A DNA stretch of 64,000 nucleotides from Methylobacter sp. BlB1 (lineage in GTDB: Bacteria > Pseudomonadota > Gammaproteobacteria > Methylococcales > Methylomonadaceae): the NCBI RefSeq assembly GCF_015476545.1, contig NZ_JADMKV010000017.1:1-64000 (forward strand), read 5' to 3'. This document shows positions 18,755 to 27,517 of the stretch, in pieces (the stretch's first letter is position 1; each line of letters starts with the position of its first letter). The position numbers and the translations under genes are program-made. A model generated the notes under the pieces. It saw nothing but the letters and a program-made list of their open reading frames with translations, did no database searches and was not told the DNA's origin.

Positions 18755-19108
<354 letters not shown>

Positions 19109-19133
19109 TTACGTTAACTGTTGGAATATCCAA

Positions 19134-19150
19134 TGCACAGACTGTGCCAA
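19134..19150 (-). promoter_or_regulatory. Sigma-54 promoter of glnK2-amtB2
   Basis: On the minus strand the sequence reads TTGGCACAGTCTGTGCA, with GG at -24 and GC at -12 exactly 10 bp apart, a strong match to the RpoN consensus. It lies about 41-57 bp upstream of the glnK2 start codon, leaving room for a short leader. Confidence 0.85.
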
Positions 19151-19233
19151 GAAAAAAAATCCCGATAAATGCTGATAAAGCTGAGGTTTTTTGAAAAAAG
19201 GCCGCACAACTCCAGTGCAAATAGGGATTTATA

Positions 19234-19250
19234 AGCACCATTTTGAAGCT
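19234..19250 (-). promoter_or_regulatory. NtrC-like half-box upstream of glnK2
   Basis: On the minus strand this reads AGCTTCAAAATGGTGCT. The right half matches the NtrC consensus (TGCACCA-N3-TGGTGCA) well and the left half is weak. It lies about 85-100 bp upstream of the sigma-54 promoter at 19134-19150, a normal enhancer distance. Confidence 0.5.
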
Positions 19251-19470
19251 TAAATACCGTATTAAATCATCCGAACTTTATATTCGCCCTGAACCATGTA
19301 TGCCTGAAATCATTGCAAAGCTCTTCCGGCCAATTGATTTGCTTTGAAGCATAGCTAACGCCGATAATGATTCAACTTAATGTCTGCAGTGAAACAAAAA
19401 ATTCATTGGCATAACTTATGTTCTGCGCACTCCTTGTGACTGAAATACAGAGTCAGCCAGTAACACCTTA

Positions 19471-19517
19471 TGCACCAAAATGGATCAAATAATTTTTCTT
19501 TGCACCATTTTGACTCA
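19471..19517 (+). promoter_or_regulatory. Two NtrC-like boxes upstream of the porin
   Basis: TGCACCAAAATGGATCA (19471-19487) and TGCACCATTTTGACTCA (19501-19517) both carry a perfect left half of the NtrC site and degenerate right halves. They are 30 bp apart, about three helical turns. They lie 64-110 bp upstream of the sigma-54 promoter at 19581, as expected for enhancer sites. Confidence 0.65.
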
Positions 19518-19580
19518 AGCCGATAATATTAATTCTGCCTGATTCTTTATATTTATCAAGGCAATCCTGCTTAAGCATAT

Positions 19581-19597
19581 TTGGCCCGCATCTTGCA
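19581..19597 (+). promoter_or_regulatory. Sigma-54 promoter of the porin gene
   Basis: TTGGCCCGCATCTTGCA keeps GG and GC 10 bp apart and matches the RpoN consensus at nearly all positions. Transcription would begin near 19609, giving a leader of about 150 bases before the porin ATG at 19758. With the two NtrC-like boxes upstream, this predicts nitrogen control of an outer-membrane channel. Confidence 0.8.
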
Positions 19598-19696
19598 TTT
19601 ATGATGTTAAGTGTATTAATAAAACCACATTTTGGGATACAAACAACTATATTTGAAATTAGTTTTACCAATGGACTTAAAATTTAGATTAACTTG

Positions 19697-19727
19697 GCAT
19701 CCCAAGTTTATGATTTTCCTGGGATGC
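19697..19727 (+). other. Hairpin in the porin leader
   Basis: GCATCCCA (19697-19704) and TGGGATGC (19720-19727) form a perfect 8-bp stem with a 15-base loop, ending 30 bp before the porin ATG. It may affect mRNA stability or translation. No T-run follows. Confidence 0.4.
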
Positions 19728-19757
19728 TTGATAAGAACCTGACAAAAGGCAATATTT

Positions 19758-20930
19758 ATGCTGACTCATCACAAAAAATATAACGGCTGGCCGCTTACCT
19801 TATGCAGCGCCCTGCTTTGCTCATCGCTGACACAGGCCGACGACAAAGGGGCGGTTGAAAGCCTGACCGGTTTCAATATTAATGAAACAGCGCCCATGAA
19901 AAACCTGGGCATCAATGTCGGCGGCTGGGTCTCGGCCGGTATCGCGGGCAATCCTGATGATCCTGAAAGCAGAACAAACGGCCCTGTCACATTCAACAAT
20001 CGCGCCAACGAATTCAATGCCCATCAATTGTACGGCTTTATCGAAAGAGCCGTTGACGCCGAAGGCAGCCAATGGGATGTGGGGTTTCGGGCCGATATCG
20101 CCTATGGCATAGACGCCTTCTACACCACGCAAGCCAACTTTGACGACAACCTGATCACGGATGGCTCCTCGCGCCTCTACAAACTCGCGTTCCCGCAAGT
20201 CTATGCGACGGTTTTCGCGCCTGTCGGCAACGGTATCACGACCAAAATTGGCCATTTCTATACGCCCCACGGCTTCGAGGTTGTCACCGCGCCTGATAAC
20301 TTTTTCTTCTCTCATGCCTACACGATGCAATATGGCGAACCATTTACGCATACCGGCATCCTGTCGTCTTATCCTGTTAACGAAAACATCAGTATTTCCG
20401 CCGGTGTTGTATCGGGATGGGATTCATTCTTTCAGGAACCGGCTAATTTCCTAGGCGGGGCTACTTACACGACCGACGATGAAAAAACATCATTGACATT
20501 TACCTTGATTACCGGCGATGTCAACAAAAATGACGAACACAACCGTACGCTGTATACCATATTGCTAAGCCATGACATCACCGACAAGCTGCATTACAAA
20601 CTGCAACACGATATGGGTATAGAAGAAAAATCGCAAAGCGCTGACCCAGCAAAATGGTATGGCATCAACCAGTACCTGACTTATGATGTGTCCGACAAAG
20701 TTGGCGTTGGCGCACGCTTTGAATGGTTCCGCGACGAAGACGGCATCAGGGTCAACGGCAACAAAGGCCATTATCTGGCGGCCACTGTAGGCATGAACTA
20801 CAAACCCATGTCCTGGCTGACGTTACGCCCTGAAGTCAGATACGATCATTCAAATGGAAATGCGGCATATAATGATGGCTTAAGCTATAACCAAGTCCTG
20901 ATTTCAGCCGATGCAATCGTTCGCTTTTAA
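19758..20930 (+). CDS. OmpL-like (BBP2) outer-membrane beta-barrel porin
   Basis: The 390-residue protein has a signal peptide (cleavage after TQA, about residue 27) and then alternating aromatic-hydrophobic strands ending in DAIVRF, whose terminal Phe is the outer-membrane insertion signal. Conserved stretches such as GFRADIAYGID, KIGHFYTPHGFEV and FTHTGILSSYPV suggest the putative beta-barrel porin-2 family. A sigma-54 promoter and NtrC-like boxes precede it and glnA follows, so I infer a channel induced under nitrogen limitation, perhaps for ammonium, nitrate or organic nitrogen. The substrate is not shown by the sequence. Confidence 0.85.
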   Translation: MLTHHKKYNGWPLTLCSALLCSSLTQADDKGAVESLTGFNINETAPMKNLGINVGGWVSAGIAGNPDDPESRTNGPVTFNNRANEFNAHQLYGFIERAVDAEGSQWDVGFRADIAYGIDAFYTTQANFDDNLITDGSSRLYKLAFPQVYATVFAPVGNGITTKIGHFYTPHGFEVVTAPDNFFFSHAYTMQYGEPFTHTGILSSYPVNENISISAGVVSGWDSFFQEPANFLGGATYTTDDEKTSLTFTLITGDVNKNDEHNRTLYTILLSHDITDKLHYKLQHDMGIEEKSQSADPAKWYGINQYLTYDVSDKVGVGARFEWFRDEDGIRVNGNKGHYLAATVGMNYKPMSWLTLRPEVRYDHSNGNAAYNDGLSYNQVLISADAIVRF

Positions 20931-20995
20931 CCCCCGACTCTTAATTTTATGCAACACAAGGACGTGTTTCATGTTTCAGGCGACGCACTAACACC

Positions 20996-21016
20996 GGGCT
21001 TGTTGCGCCCTTTTTT
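20996..21016 (+). terminator. Probable terminator after the porin
   Basis: GGGC (20996-20999) and GCCC (21007-21010) flank a 7-base loop and are followed directly by TTTTTT. The stem is short but the T-run is good. It separates the porin from glnA. Confidence 0.55.
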
Positions 21017-21101
21017 AGTGGCTAAGCTATAAAAAAAAAGGTATGTTATACCGTTTGCCTTTTATAATAATCCGTTCAAGACCATCCAGGAGACAAAGTA
21101 A

Positions 21102-22511
21102 ATGTCTGTAGAAAAAGTACTTAAAATGATCAAAGAAAACGACGTGAAATTCGTCGATTTTCGTTTTTGTGACACACGCGGCAAAGAGCAGCATGTCACA
21201 TTCCCTGCTCATACCATTGATGAAGATACCTTTGAAGAAGGGAACATGTTCGACGGTTCGTCAGTTGCCGGCTGGAAAGGTATCAATGAATCCGACATGA
21301 TCCTGATGCCCGATCCAACTACTGCGGTCATGGATCCGTTCTTTGATGACAACACGCTGATCCTGCGTTGCGACATCATCGAGCCAAGCAACATGCAAGG
21401 TTACGAGCGCGACCCTCGCTCTATCGCCAAACGCGCGGAAGCCTACCTGCAATCAACCGGCATCGCCGATACCGCTTTCTTTGGTCCTGAAAACGAATTT
21501 TTCATTTTCGATGACGTCCGCTGGAACGCCGACATGAGCGGCTCTTTCTTTAAAATCGATTCACAGGAAGCCGGCTGGAACTCGGAAAAAGTCTATGAAG
21601 ACGGCAACATCGGTCACCGTCCAGGCGTTAAAGGCGGTTACTTCCCTGTGCCACCGGTTGATTCATTCCAGGACATGCGTTCTGCAATGTGCCTGACGCT
21701 GGAAGAAATGGGCATGCAGACTGAAGTTCACCACCACGAAGTGGCAACAGCGGGCCAATGCGAAATCGGCGTAAAATTCAATACGCTGGTTAAAAAAGCC
21801 GACGAAGTACTGCAACTGAAATATGTTATCTCGAACATCGCGCATGCTTATGGCAAAACGGTCACTTTCATGCCTAAACCCCTGGTTGGCGACAACGGCA
21901 GCGGCATGCATGTACACCAATCCTTGTCTAAAGGCGGCGTAAACCTGTTCTCAGGCGACTTATACGGCGGTCTGTCTGAAACAGCCCTGTACTACATCGG
22001 CGGTATCATTAAACACGCAAAAGCCCTGAACGCCTTCACAAACGCGTCAACCAACAGCTACAAACGCCTGGTTCCAGGCTTTGAAGCGCCTGTTATGCTG
22101 GCTTATTCCGCACGTAACCGTTCTGCTTCCATCCGTATTCCTTACGTACAAAACCCTAAAGGTCGTCGTATCGAAGTACGCTTCCCTGACTCAACCGCAA
22201 ACCCATACTTGGCATTCTCAGCAATGATGATGGCTGGTCTGGACGGCATTCAGAACAAGATCCATCCTGGCGATGCCATGGATAAAGACCTGTACGACCT
22301 GCCGCCGGAAGAAGAGAAAGAAATTCCACAAGTCTGTCACGCCTTTGACCAAGCTTTGGATGCTCTGGACAAAGACCGTGAATTCCTGACCCGCGGCGGC
22401 GTATTTACTAACGATGTGATTGACGGCTACATCAAACTGAAAATGGAAGAAGTCACTCGTCTGCGTATGAGCACGCACCCTGTAGAATTTGATTTGTACT
22501 ACAGTTTGTAA
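21102..22511 (+). CDS. glnA: Glutamine synthetase type I
   Basis: GlnA condenses glutamate and ammonia to glutamine with ATP. The 469-residue protein is the standard GSI-beta length. It shows [13 protein letters not shown], the ATP/metal-region GPENEFFIF, the signature [30 protein letters not shown] and the adenylylation site with Tyr398 in [10 protein letters not shown], so activity is probably set by GlnE adenylylation. An AGGAGA ribosome site precedes the ATG. I see no sigma-54 promoter directly upstream. A strong terminator follows, before ntrB. Confidence 0.98.
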   Translation: MSVEKVLKMIKENDVKFVDFRFCDTRGKEQHVTFPAHTIDEDTFEEGNMFDGSSVAGWKGINESDMILMPDPTTAVMDPFFDDNTLILRCDIIEPSNMQGYERDPRSIAKRAEAYLQSTGIADTAFFGPENEFFIFDDVRWNADMSGSFFKIDSQEAGWNSEKVYEDGNIGHRPGVKGGYFPVPPVDSFQDMRSAMCLTLEEMGMQTEVHHHEVATAGQCEIGVKFNTLVKKADEVLQLKYVISNIAHAYGKTVTFMPKPLVGDNGSGMHVHQSLSKGGVNLFSGDLYGGLSETALYYIGGIIKHAKALNAFTNASTNSYKRLVPGFEAPVMLAYSARNRSASIRIPYVQNPKGRRIEVRFPDSTANPYLAFSAMMMAGLDGIQNKIHPGDAMDKDLYDLPPEEEKEIPQVCHAFDQALDALDKDREFLTRGGVFTNDVIDGYIKLKMEEVTRLRMSTHPVEFDLYYSL

Positions 22512-22554
22512 GCCCAGCGAAGCGATCAACTGATCCGCTTTATAAAGCCTACAC

Positions 22555-22581
22555 AAAAACGCCCCATTTTGGGGCGTTTTT
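22555..22581 (+). terminator. Intrinsic terminator of glnA
   Basis: AAAAACGCCCC (22555-22565) pairs perfectly with GGGGCGTTTTT (22571-22581) around an ATTTT loop. The stem ends in a T-run, a textbook rho-independent terminator. It implies that ntrB-ntrC have their own promoter in the roughly 170 bp that follow. Confidence 0.93.
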
Positions 22582-22749
22582 CGTTTCAGCGATTTGCATT
22601 GCCGTTCCGGCGTTTTATTATAGCGACAATGCAGCCCCGCCTGTTCACTGAAACTGCTTCTCCAAAAACTGTTTAAACACAACCCAAGCGACATGGTCTG
22701 ATAATTGCTTGGATTAAAGCACAGCATCAATACAGCCCCTAGAGGAACC

Positions 22750-23796
22750 GTGTATAAACGCATACTTGAACATCTTAACGAAGCCATTTTGCTGTTTGAT
22801 CATGAGTTGAAGCTCACCTACATCAATACAGCAGGCGAAATATTGTTAGCCGACAGTGCGCGTCATTTGATAGGCCTTACTGCTCAGGATTTGTTCAGGT
22901 CTTCCGATCCGGCTCTGCTCCTGAACCTGCAGCAATGTCTGACGATGGAGGAACCGCTGTTCGATCGCGAGCTAACCCTGGACCGCATGGCGCAAACTGT
23001 TACGATCAACTTCAGCGCCACGCCGCTCATCAAGGAGCAGCAACTGGAGGAAATCCTGGTAGAACTGCAACAGGTCGACACCCACCTGCGCATATCGAAA
23101 GAAGAACAGCAACTGCATCAGCAAAACACAGCCCGACTACTGGTCAGAGGGCTGGCCCATGAAATCAAGAACCCGTTGGGCGGCCTGCGCGGCGCGGCGC
23201 AACTGCTGGACCTGGAGCTGCACGAGCCGGAGCTCAAGGAATACACGCATATCATCATCGCCGAATCGGACCGGCTGCAGGGACTCATGGATAAAATGCT
23301 GGGCCCCAACAAGTTGCCTGATAAAAAAGCCTTGAACATTCATGAAGTACTGGAGCGCGTCAGGCAGCTCGTGCAAGCCGAGTCCGCCGGCCTCAAGGTC
23401 AAGCATGACTATGACCCCAGCATCCCCGAGATTCAGGCCGACAGGGACCAACTTATCCAGGCCATCCTGAATATCGCCCGGAACGCCGCACAGGCTATGG
23501 AAGGCAAAGGTGAAATCATGATCAAAACGCGCATACACCGGCAGATGACCATAGGCCGGAAGCGCTACAAACTGGCCGTCAAAATCGACATTATCGACTA
23601 CGGCCCCGGCATAGACGCCGACCTGCTGAACCAGATCTTTTATCCGATGATTACGGGACGCGCGGAAGGCACCGGGCTGGGTTTATCGATAGCGCAATCC
23701 CTGATCAATCAGCATAACGGCCTGATCGAATGCAGCAGCGAACCGGGCCATACTGTGTTTTCGATCTTTTTACCCGTGGAGCCCGGCCATGAATAA
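22750..23796 (+). CDS. glnL: Nitrogen sensor histidine kinase NtrB
   Basis: NtrB phosphorylates or dephosphorylates NtrC according to P-II status. The frame opens at a TTG at 22705. I prefer the GTG at 22750, which has AGAGGA just upstream and gives 348 residues against 349 in E. coli. It has an N-terminal PAS domain (about residues 1-100), a HisKA box LAHEIKNPLGGLRGAAQLL with the phospho-His near residue 137, and an ATPase domain with NIARNAAQAMEG, DYGPGID and GTGLGLSIAQ. No transmembrane segments are present. It overlaps ntrC by 8 bp. Confidence 0.92.
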   Translation: MYKRILEHLNEAILLFDHELKLTYINTAGEILLADSARHLIGLTAQDLFRSSDPALLLNLQQCLTMEEPLFDRELTLDRMAQTVTINFSATPLIKEQQLEEILVELQQVDTHLRISKEEQQLHQQNTARLLVRGLAHEIKNPLGGLRGAAQLLDLELHEPELKEYTHIIIAESDRLQGLMDKMLGPNKLPDKKALNIHEVLERVRQLVQAESAGLKVKHDYDPSIPEIQADRDQLIQAILNIARNAAQAMEGKGEIMIKTRIHRQMTIGRKRYKLAVKIDIIDYGPGIDADLLNQIFYPMITGRAEGTGLGLSIAQSLINQHNGLIECSSEPGHTVFSIFLPVEPGHE

Positions 23797-25210
23797 TCTT
23801 GACACCGTCTGGATCGTCGATGACGACAAATCCATACGCTGGGTTCTTGAAAAAGCGTTTGAAAAAGCCGCCATCATGACGCGCAGCTTTTCCAGCGCGC
23901 AAGAATTGCTGGAGACCTTGCAGCATGAATCGCCTGATGCCTTATTGACCGACGTCCGCATGCCCGGCATGGATGGCTTGAAATTGCTCGATAAAATCCA
24001 GCACAGCCATCCTGACCTGCCGGTTATCGTCATGACCGCGCACTCCGATCTTGAAAGCGCGGTCTCGGCATTTCACGGCGGCGCCTTCGAGTATCTGCCC
24101 AAGCCCTTCGATATCAAGGAAGTTGTCGATCTCGCGCATCGCGCCTGCGTACATAGCCGCCAGCAGCGGGAACGGGCACGCGGCCATGAAGAAACCGCCC
24201 TGATCGAAACTCCGCCAGAAATCATCGGCGAGGCGCCGGCCATGCAGGAAGTCTTCCGCGCCATTGGCCGGCTGGCCCGCTCCCATATCACCGTGCTGAT
24301 CAATGGCGAATCGGGCACTGGCAAGGAACTGGTCGCCAAAGCCCTGCACCGGCACAGCCCCAGAGCCCAGAAACCGTTTATCGCCCTGAATATGGCCGCT
24401 ATCCCGAAAGACCTGATGGAATCGGAACTGTTCGGTCATGAAAAAGGCTCATTTACCGGCGCACAAGCCCGGCGGGCCGGACGCTTCGAACAGGCCAACG
24501 GCGGCACGCTGTTTCTGGACGAGATAGGCGACATGCCGGCCGAACTGCAAACGCGCCTGCTGCGCGTACTGGCCGATGGCGAGTTCTATCCGGTCGGCTC
24601 TCACTCATCTGTAAGAGTCGATGTACGCATCATTGCCGCCACGCACCAGAATCTGGAAGTGCTGGTCAATGAAGGCCGCTTCCGCGAAGATTTGTTCCAT
24701 AGGCTAAATGTCATCCGCATCCATATTCCGCCATTGCGCGACAGGAAGCAGGACATCCCATTGCTGCTGCGCCATTTTCTGAGCCAGGCTGCGCTTGAGC
24801 TGAATACTGAAATCAAAACGTTAAAACCTGAAGCCGAGGCTTTCCTGAGCTCGCTGGAATGGCCCGGCAACGTCCGGCAACTGGAAAACTGCTGCCGCTG
24901 GATGACGGTCATGGCATCGGGCCGCGAAATCCATATCCATGACCTGCCGCCCGAACTGCTGCATATCCAGTCGGAGAAAGACACCACAAGCAGCGATTGG
25001 CAGTCGTTGCTAAGAACTTCGATAGATCAACAGCTGCTGGCCAAAAAGCCTGAAATCGCCAAACATATTATTCCGGCCGTTGAAACGCTGCTGATTAAAG
25101 CCGCATTAGACTATACGCACGGCAAGCGCCACGAAGCGGCGATTATGCTCGGCTATGGGCGCAATACCCTGACGCGGAAAATAAAGGAACTGGGTATAGA
25201 GGATGAATAA
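23789..25210 (+). CDS. glnG: Nitrogen response regulator NtrC (sigma-54 activator)
   Basis: The 473-residue protein has a receiver domain (residues 1-120, phospho-Asp55 in [10 protein letters not shown]), an AAA+ domain with Walker [15 protein letters not shown], the sigma-54 contact loop [23 protein letters not shown] for Walker B, and a C-terminal Fis-type helix-turn-helix ([20 protein letters not shown]). It activates RpoN-dependent genes under nitrogen limitation. The sigma-54 promoters and NtrC-like boxes found nearby (19134-19597) are its likely targets. Overlap with ntrB shows a coupled two-component pair. Confidence 0.96.
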   Translation: MNNLDTVWIVDDDKSIRWVLEKAFEKAAIMTRSFSSAQELLETLQHESPDALLTDVRMPGMDGLKLLDKIQHSHPDLPVIVMTAHSDLESAVSAFHGGAFEYLPKPFDIKEVVDLAHRACVHSRQQRERARGHEETALIETPPEIIGEAPAMQEVFRAIGRLARSHITVLINGESGTGKELVAKALHRHSPRAQKPFIALNMAAIPKDLMESELFGHEKGSFTGAQARRAGRFEQANGGTLFLDEIGDMPAELQTRLLRVLADGEFYPVGSHSSVRVDVRIIAATHQNLEVLVNEGRFREDLFHRLNVIRIHIPPLRDRKQDIPLLLRHFLSQAALELNTEIKTLKPEAEAFLSSLEWPGNVRQLENCCRWMTVMASGREIHIHDLPPELLHIQSEKDTTSSDWQSLLRTSIDQQLLAKKPEIAKHIIPAVETLLIKAALDYTHGKRHEAAIMLGYGRNTLTRKIKELGIEDE

Positions 25211-25825
25211 CATCCGTTGTGAAAATTACAAGCGGGATGATGACGTGCAAAGCCGTTATATCTCAGTATTTCACCGCTCTTTTGTACACCGGCGCCCATT
25301 GTTTTATCCGAGGATTTGAAAAATGAGGATTGTAGAGCAGATTAGATGCTCAAACACTATGCCATCAGCCTAATGAGGCGGACAATGCCCCCTAGTGAAA
25401 CACCACTAGGGAAAGCCCGCAGTACCGCTTTGAAAAATCACCGGCATTTTGCCTCAGGCTCCCTGTAGATCCGCTGACTTAGCCATAGCAAACCGTAAAG
25501 CGTATACCGTTCCTTGTCAATTCTCCCTTGGTTGTGCATTTCGATTCAAATGGCTGAGGCCCCGTTACCCGCTGCCCCAAGCAGAACCTAGGTATTCTCA
25601 ACAGTTGTTTTTTCAATCCCTTAAGCGTAGCTTAATAACGAGGAGGTTGGGTTGCCTGAGTAGGCATTGTTCAGATGAAATGCTTAAAAATTTTAAATTC
25701 AGCCCCCTGCACGTTTCAACATACAGCTTTTCCTTTTTTGATCGCCTCATTCTTGCCTTCTACCGACAGGTAAAAGGCAAAATGTGGAAGTCCTCAAATT
25801 CAGCATTAAAATTAGAGGTAACGAT
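25211..25825. other. 615-bp gap with one hairpin
   Basis: No convincing gene is present. A small open frame at 25449-25829 has no ribosome site or recognisable content. A perfect hairpin (CCCTAGTG at 25390-25397, CACTAGGG at 25404-25411, 6-base loop) without a T-run lies 180 bp past ntrC. The promoter of the dihaem protein gene should be in the right part, but I cannot place it. Confidence 0.4.
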
Positions 25826-27367
25826 ATGATTATTAAGGCAAGCCAAACCTTGATCGCCACACCCGCTGTGGCCATTCCACTACTTCTCTCTTTCAGCACG
25901 AGCGCAGTCGCGCTCACACCCTTAGAACAATTGGGCAAGAATGTATTTTTCGACAAGATATCCAATCCCGGCACGCTGGCCTGCGCCTCATGCCATGATC
26001 CGGCAGTAGGCTGGGTCTTGCCGGATTCTAACATTAATAACACCATAGTGGTGGCGCCAGGCGCAGCACCCCAGGCGCTAGGCGTCATCAAACCACCGAG
26101 CAACGCTTATGCAATATTTTCTCCGCCTTTTAGTTTCCAACGCCTTGATAATTTTGAAGCCATAACAGAACCTGCACAAGTGGAAGCGCTGATAGGCAGA
26201 AACTTCCAGGGTGGAAGTACCTGGAACGGTTTCGCCGAAGGCTTCGGAAAAACATCCCCATCGGCCAGCCCTATTGGGGACGGCGGGGCCAGCGCTACGG
26301 TTACAGTGGATGACATCCCGCCGGCAAAGCAGGCCGAGTATGCAAAATTTCTTGGCCCTTTGGCAGACCAAGCCCTGAATCCCTTTACGAGTATTATTGA
26401 GCATAACATCAGCAAAGAGGGAGTTTGTGAGGCAATCCGAACGGCTGCATACAAAGATTTGTACAATGCCGCTTATGATGAAGCTATAGACTGTGCCGGA
26501 GGGCTTGAGACTAGTTTCAAGCGAATTGCACTGGCGCTCGCAGCCTGGGAGGCTTCGGACGAAGTCAACCAGTTCAGTTCCAAGCGCGACCAAGCGCTCG
26601 CAACCGATGCCGACAAAAAATTCCCGCTGGACGGCTTTACCGACGCAGAAAATTTGGGACACGATCTGTTCTATGGCCGCAACGATTCAGGCCAAAACCC
26701 TGAGGGTAAAAACGCCGGCTGCTCTGAATGTCACAACAGCGGCGCTGCCGATTCCGATGGTACGGAAGCGGACCAGCTTTACACCGACAACCGCTATCAC
26801 CATACAGGCGTACCTTTCAATCCGGAGATCCCCGGGGTAGGTAAAGGGGTTGTAACGGGTCTGACCGCGCACATCAGTACTGCCAGACCGGAACTCATTG
26901 GTCAATCAGCTCTCATTTCCGTCCCGCCGGGACCTAACAGAGCCCCAACGTTGCGCAATGTAGCCGCCCCGGACGGGTTTATAAAAGCCTATGGTCACAA
27001 CGGCTATTTCAAGAGCCTGGAGCAGATCGTTCACTTCTACAACACGTCCTTGGTCTTCAAAGCGGGCTGTGCCAGCATCAGCATCTTTTCCTCCTCGACG
27101 CCAGTCTGCACGGATGACCCCAACGCCACGCCCGACCCGAACAGCACAGCCGCAACATGGCCAGGTGGGCCGATCACCCGTTGCCCGGGCGACATGAAGG
27201 CCAGCGAGGCGATTGCGGCTAACTGCTGGCCGGAACCCGAGTTCCCGAATGCCACGACTCAAAGTATTAGTGTGATAGGAAATCTGCACCTAACTCAAGC
27301 TGAGGAGGAAGCGGTCGTGCAGTTCGTCAGAACTTTCACAGACCAAAATCCAGTCACCAGACCATAG
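25826..27367 (+). CDS. Dihaem cytochrome c peroxidase / MauG-family protein
   Basis: The start at 25826 (MIIKASQTLIATPAVAIPLL) has a GAGG ribosome site and opens a signal peptide cleaved near AVA. The longer GTG frame at 25784 lacks both features. The 513-residue periplasmic protein has two c-haem sites, CASCH (C53-H57) and CSECH (C299-H303). Their separation (about 246 residues) is far wider than in ordinary bacterial cytochrome c peroxidases, so it has an extended middle region. A Cys-rich C-terminal insertion (about 415-470) is also unusual. Function could be peroxide reduction or MauG-like oxidation of a partner protein. No obvious partner is adjacent. Confidence 0.85.
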   Translation: MIIKASQTLIATPAVAIPLLLSFSTSAVALTPLEQLGKNVFFDKISNPGTLACASCHDPAVGWVLPDSNINNTIVVAPGAAPQALGVIKPPSNAYAIFSPPFSFQRLDNFEAITEPAQVEALIGRNFQGGSTWNGFAEGFGKTSPSASPIGDGGASATVTVDDIPPAKQAEYAKFLGPLADQALNPFTSIIEHNISKEGVCEAIRTAAYKDLYNAAYDEAIDCAGGLETSFKRIALALAAWEASDEVNQFSSKRDQALATDADKKFPLDGFTDAENLGHDLFYGRNDSGQNPEGKNAGCSECHNSGAADSDGTEADQLYTDNRYHHTGVPFNPEIPGVGKGVVTGLTAHISTARPELIGQSALISVPPGPNRAPTLRNVAAPDGFIKAYGHNGYFKSLEQIVHFYNTSLVFKAGCASISIFSSSTPVCTDDPNATPDPNSTAATWPGGPITRCPGDMKASEAIAANCWPEPEFPNATTQSISVIGNLHLTQAEEEAVVQFVRTFTDQNPVTRP

Positions 27368-27403
27368 ACTTTAGTTGACCGGAACCTGATAAGGTAGTCG
27401 AGC

Positions 27404-27433
27404 GCTCACGGCACGCAATAAGGCGCCGTGAGC
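27404..27433. terminator. Hairpin between convergent genes
   Basis: GCTCACGGC (27404-27412) and GCCGTGAGC (27425-27433) form a perfect 9-bp stem with a 12-base loop. It lies between the dihaem protein gene and the convergent tolC-like gene, where it may serve both directions. No long T-run is present. Confidence 0.5.
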
Positions 27434-27517
27434 TGACATATTGAGTTCATTTAGGACAGCACTATCCGGCAAATGAAACCTGGAAGTAGCTGGAGTATTT
27501 CAAAGTACCGATTACTT

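Noticed and set aside
21040-21058. Possible sigma-54 promoter before glnA
   Set aside because: GG and GC are 15 bp apart instead of 10, so it does not fit RpoN.
22705-22749. Upstream TTG start for ntrB
   Set aside because: No ribosome site precedes it and the length from the GTG at 22750 fits the family better. The longer form remains possible.
25449-25829. 126-codon plus-strand frame upstream of the dihaem protein
   Set aside because: No ribosome site, no homology that I recognise, and it overlaps the true start region of the next gene.
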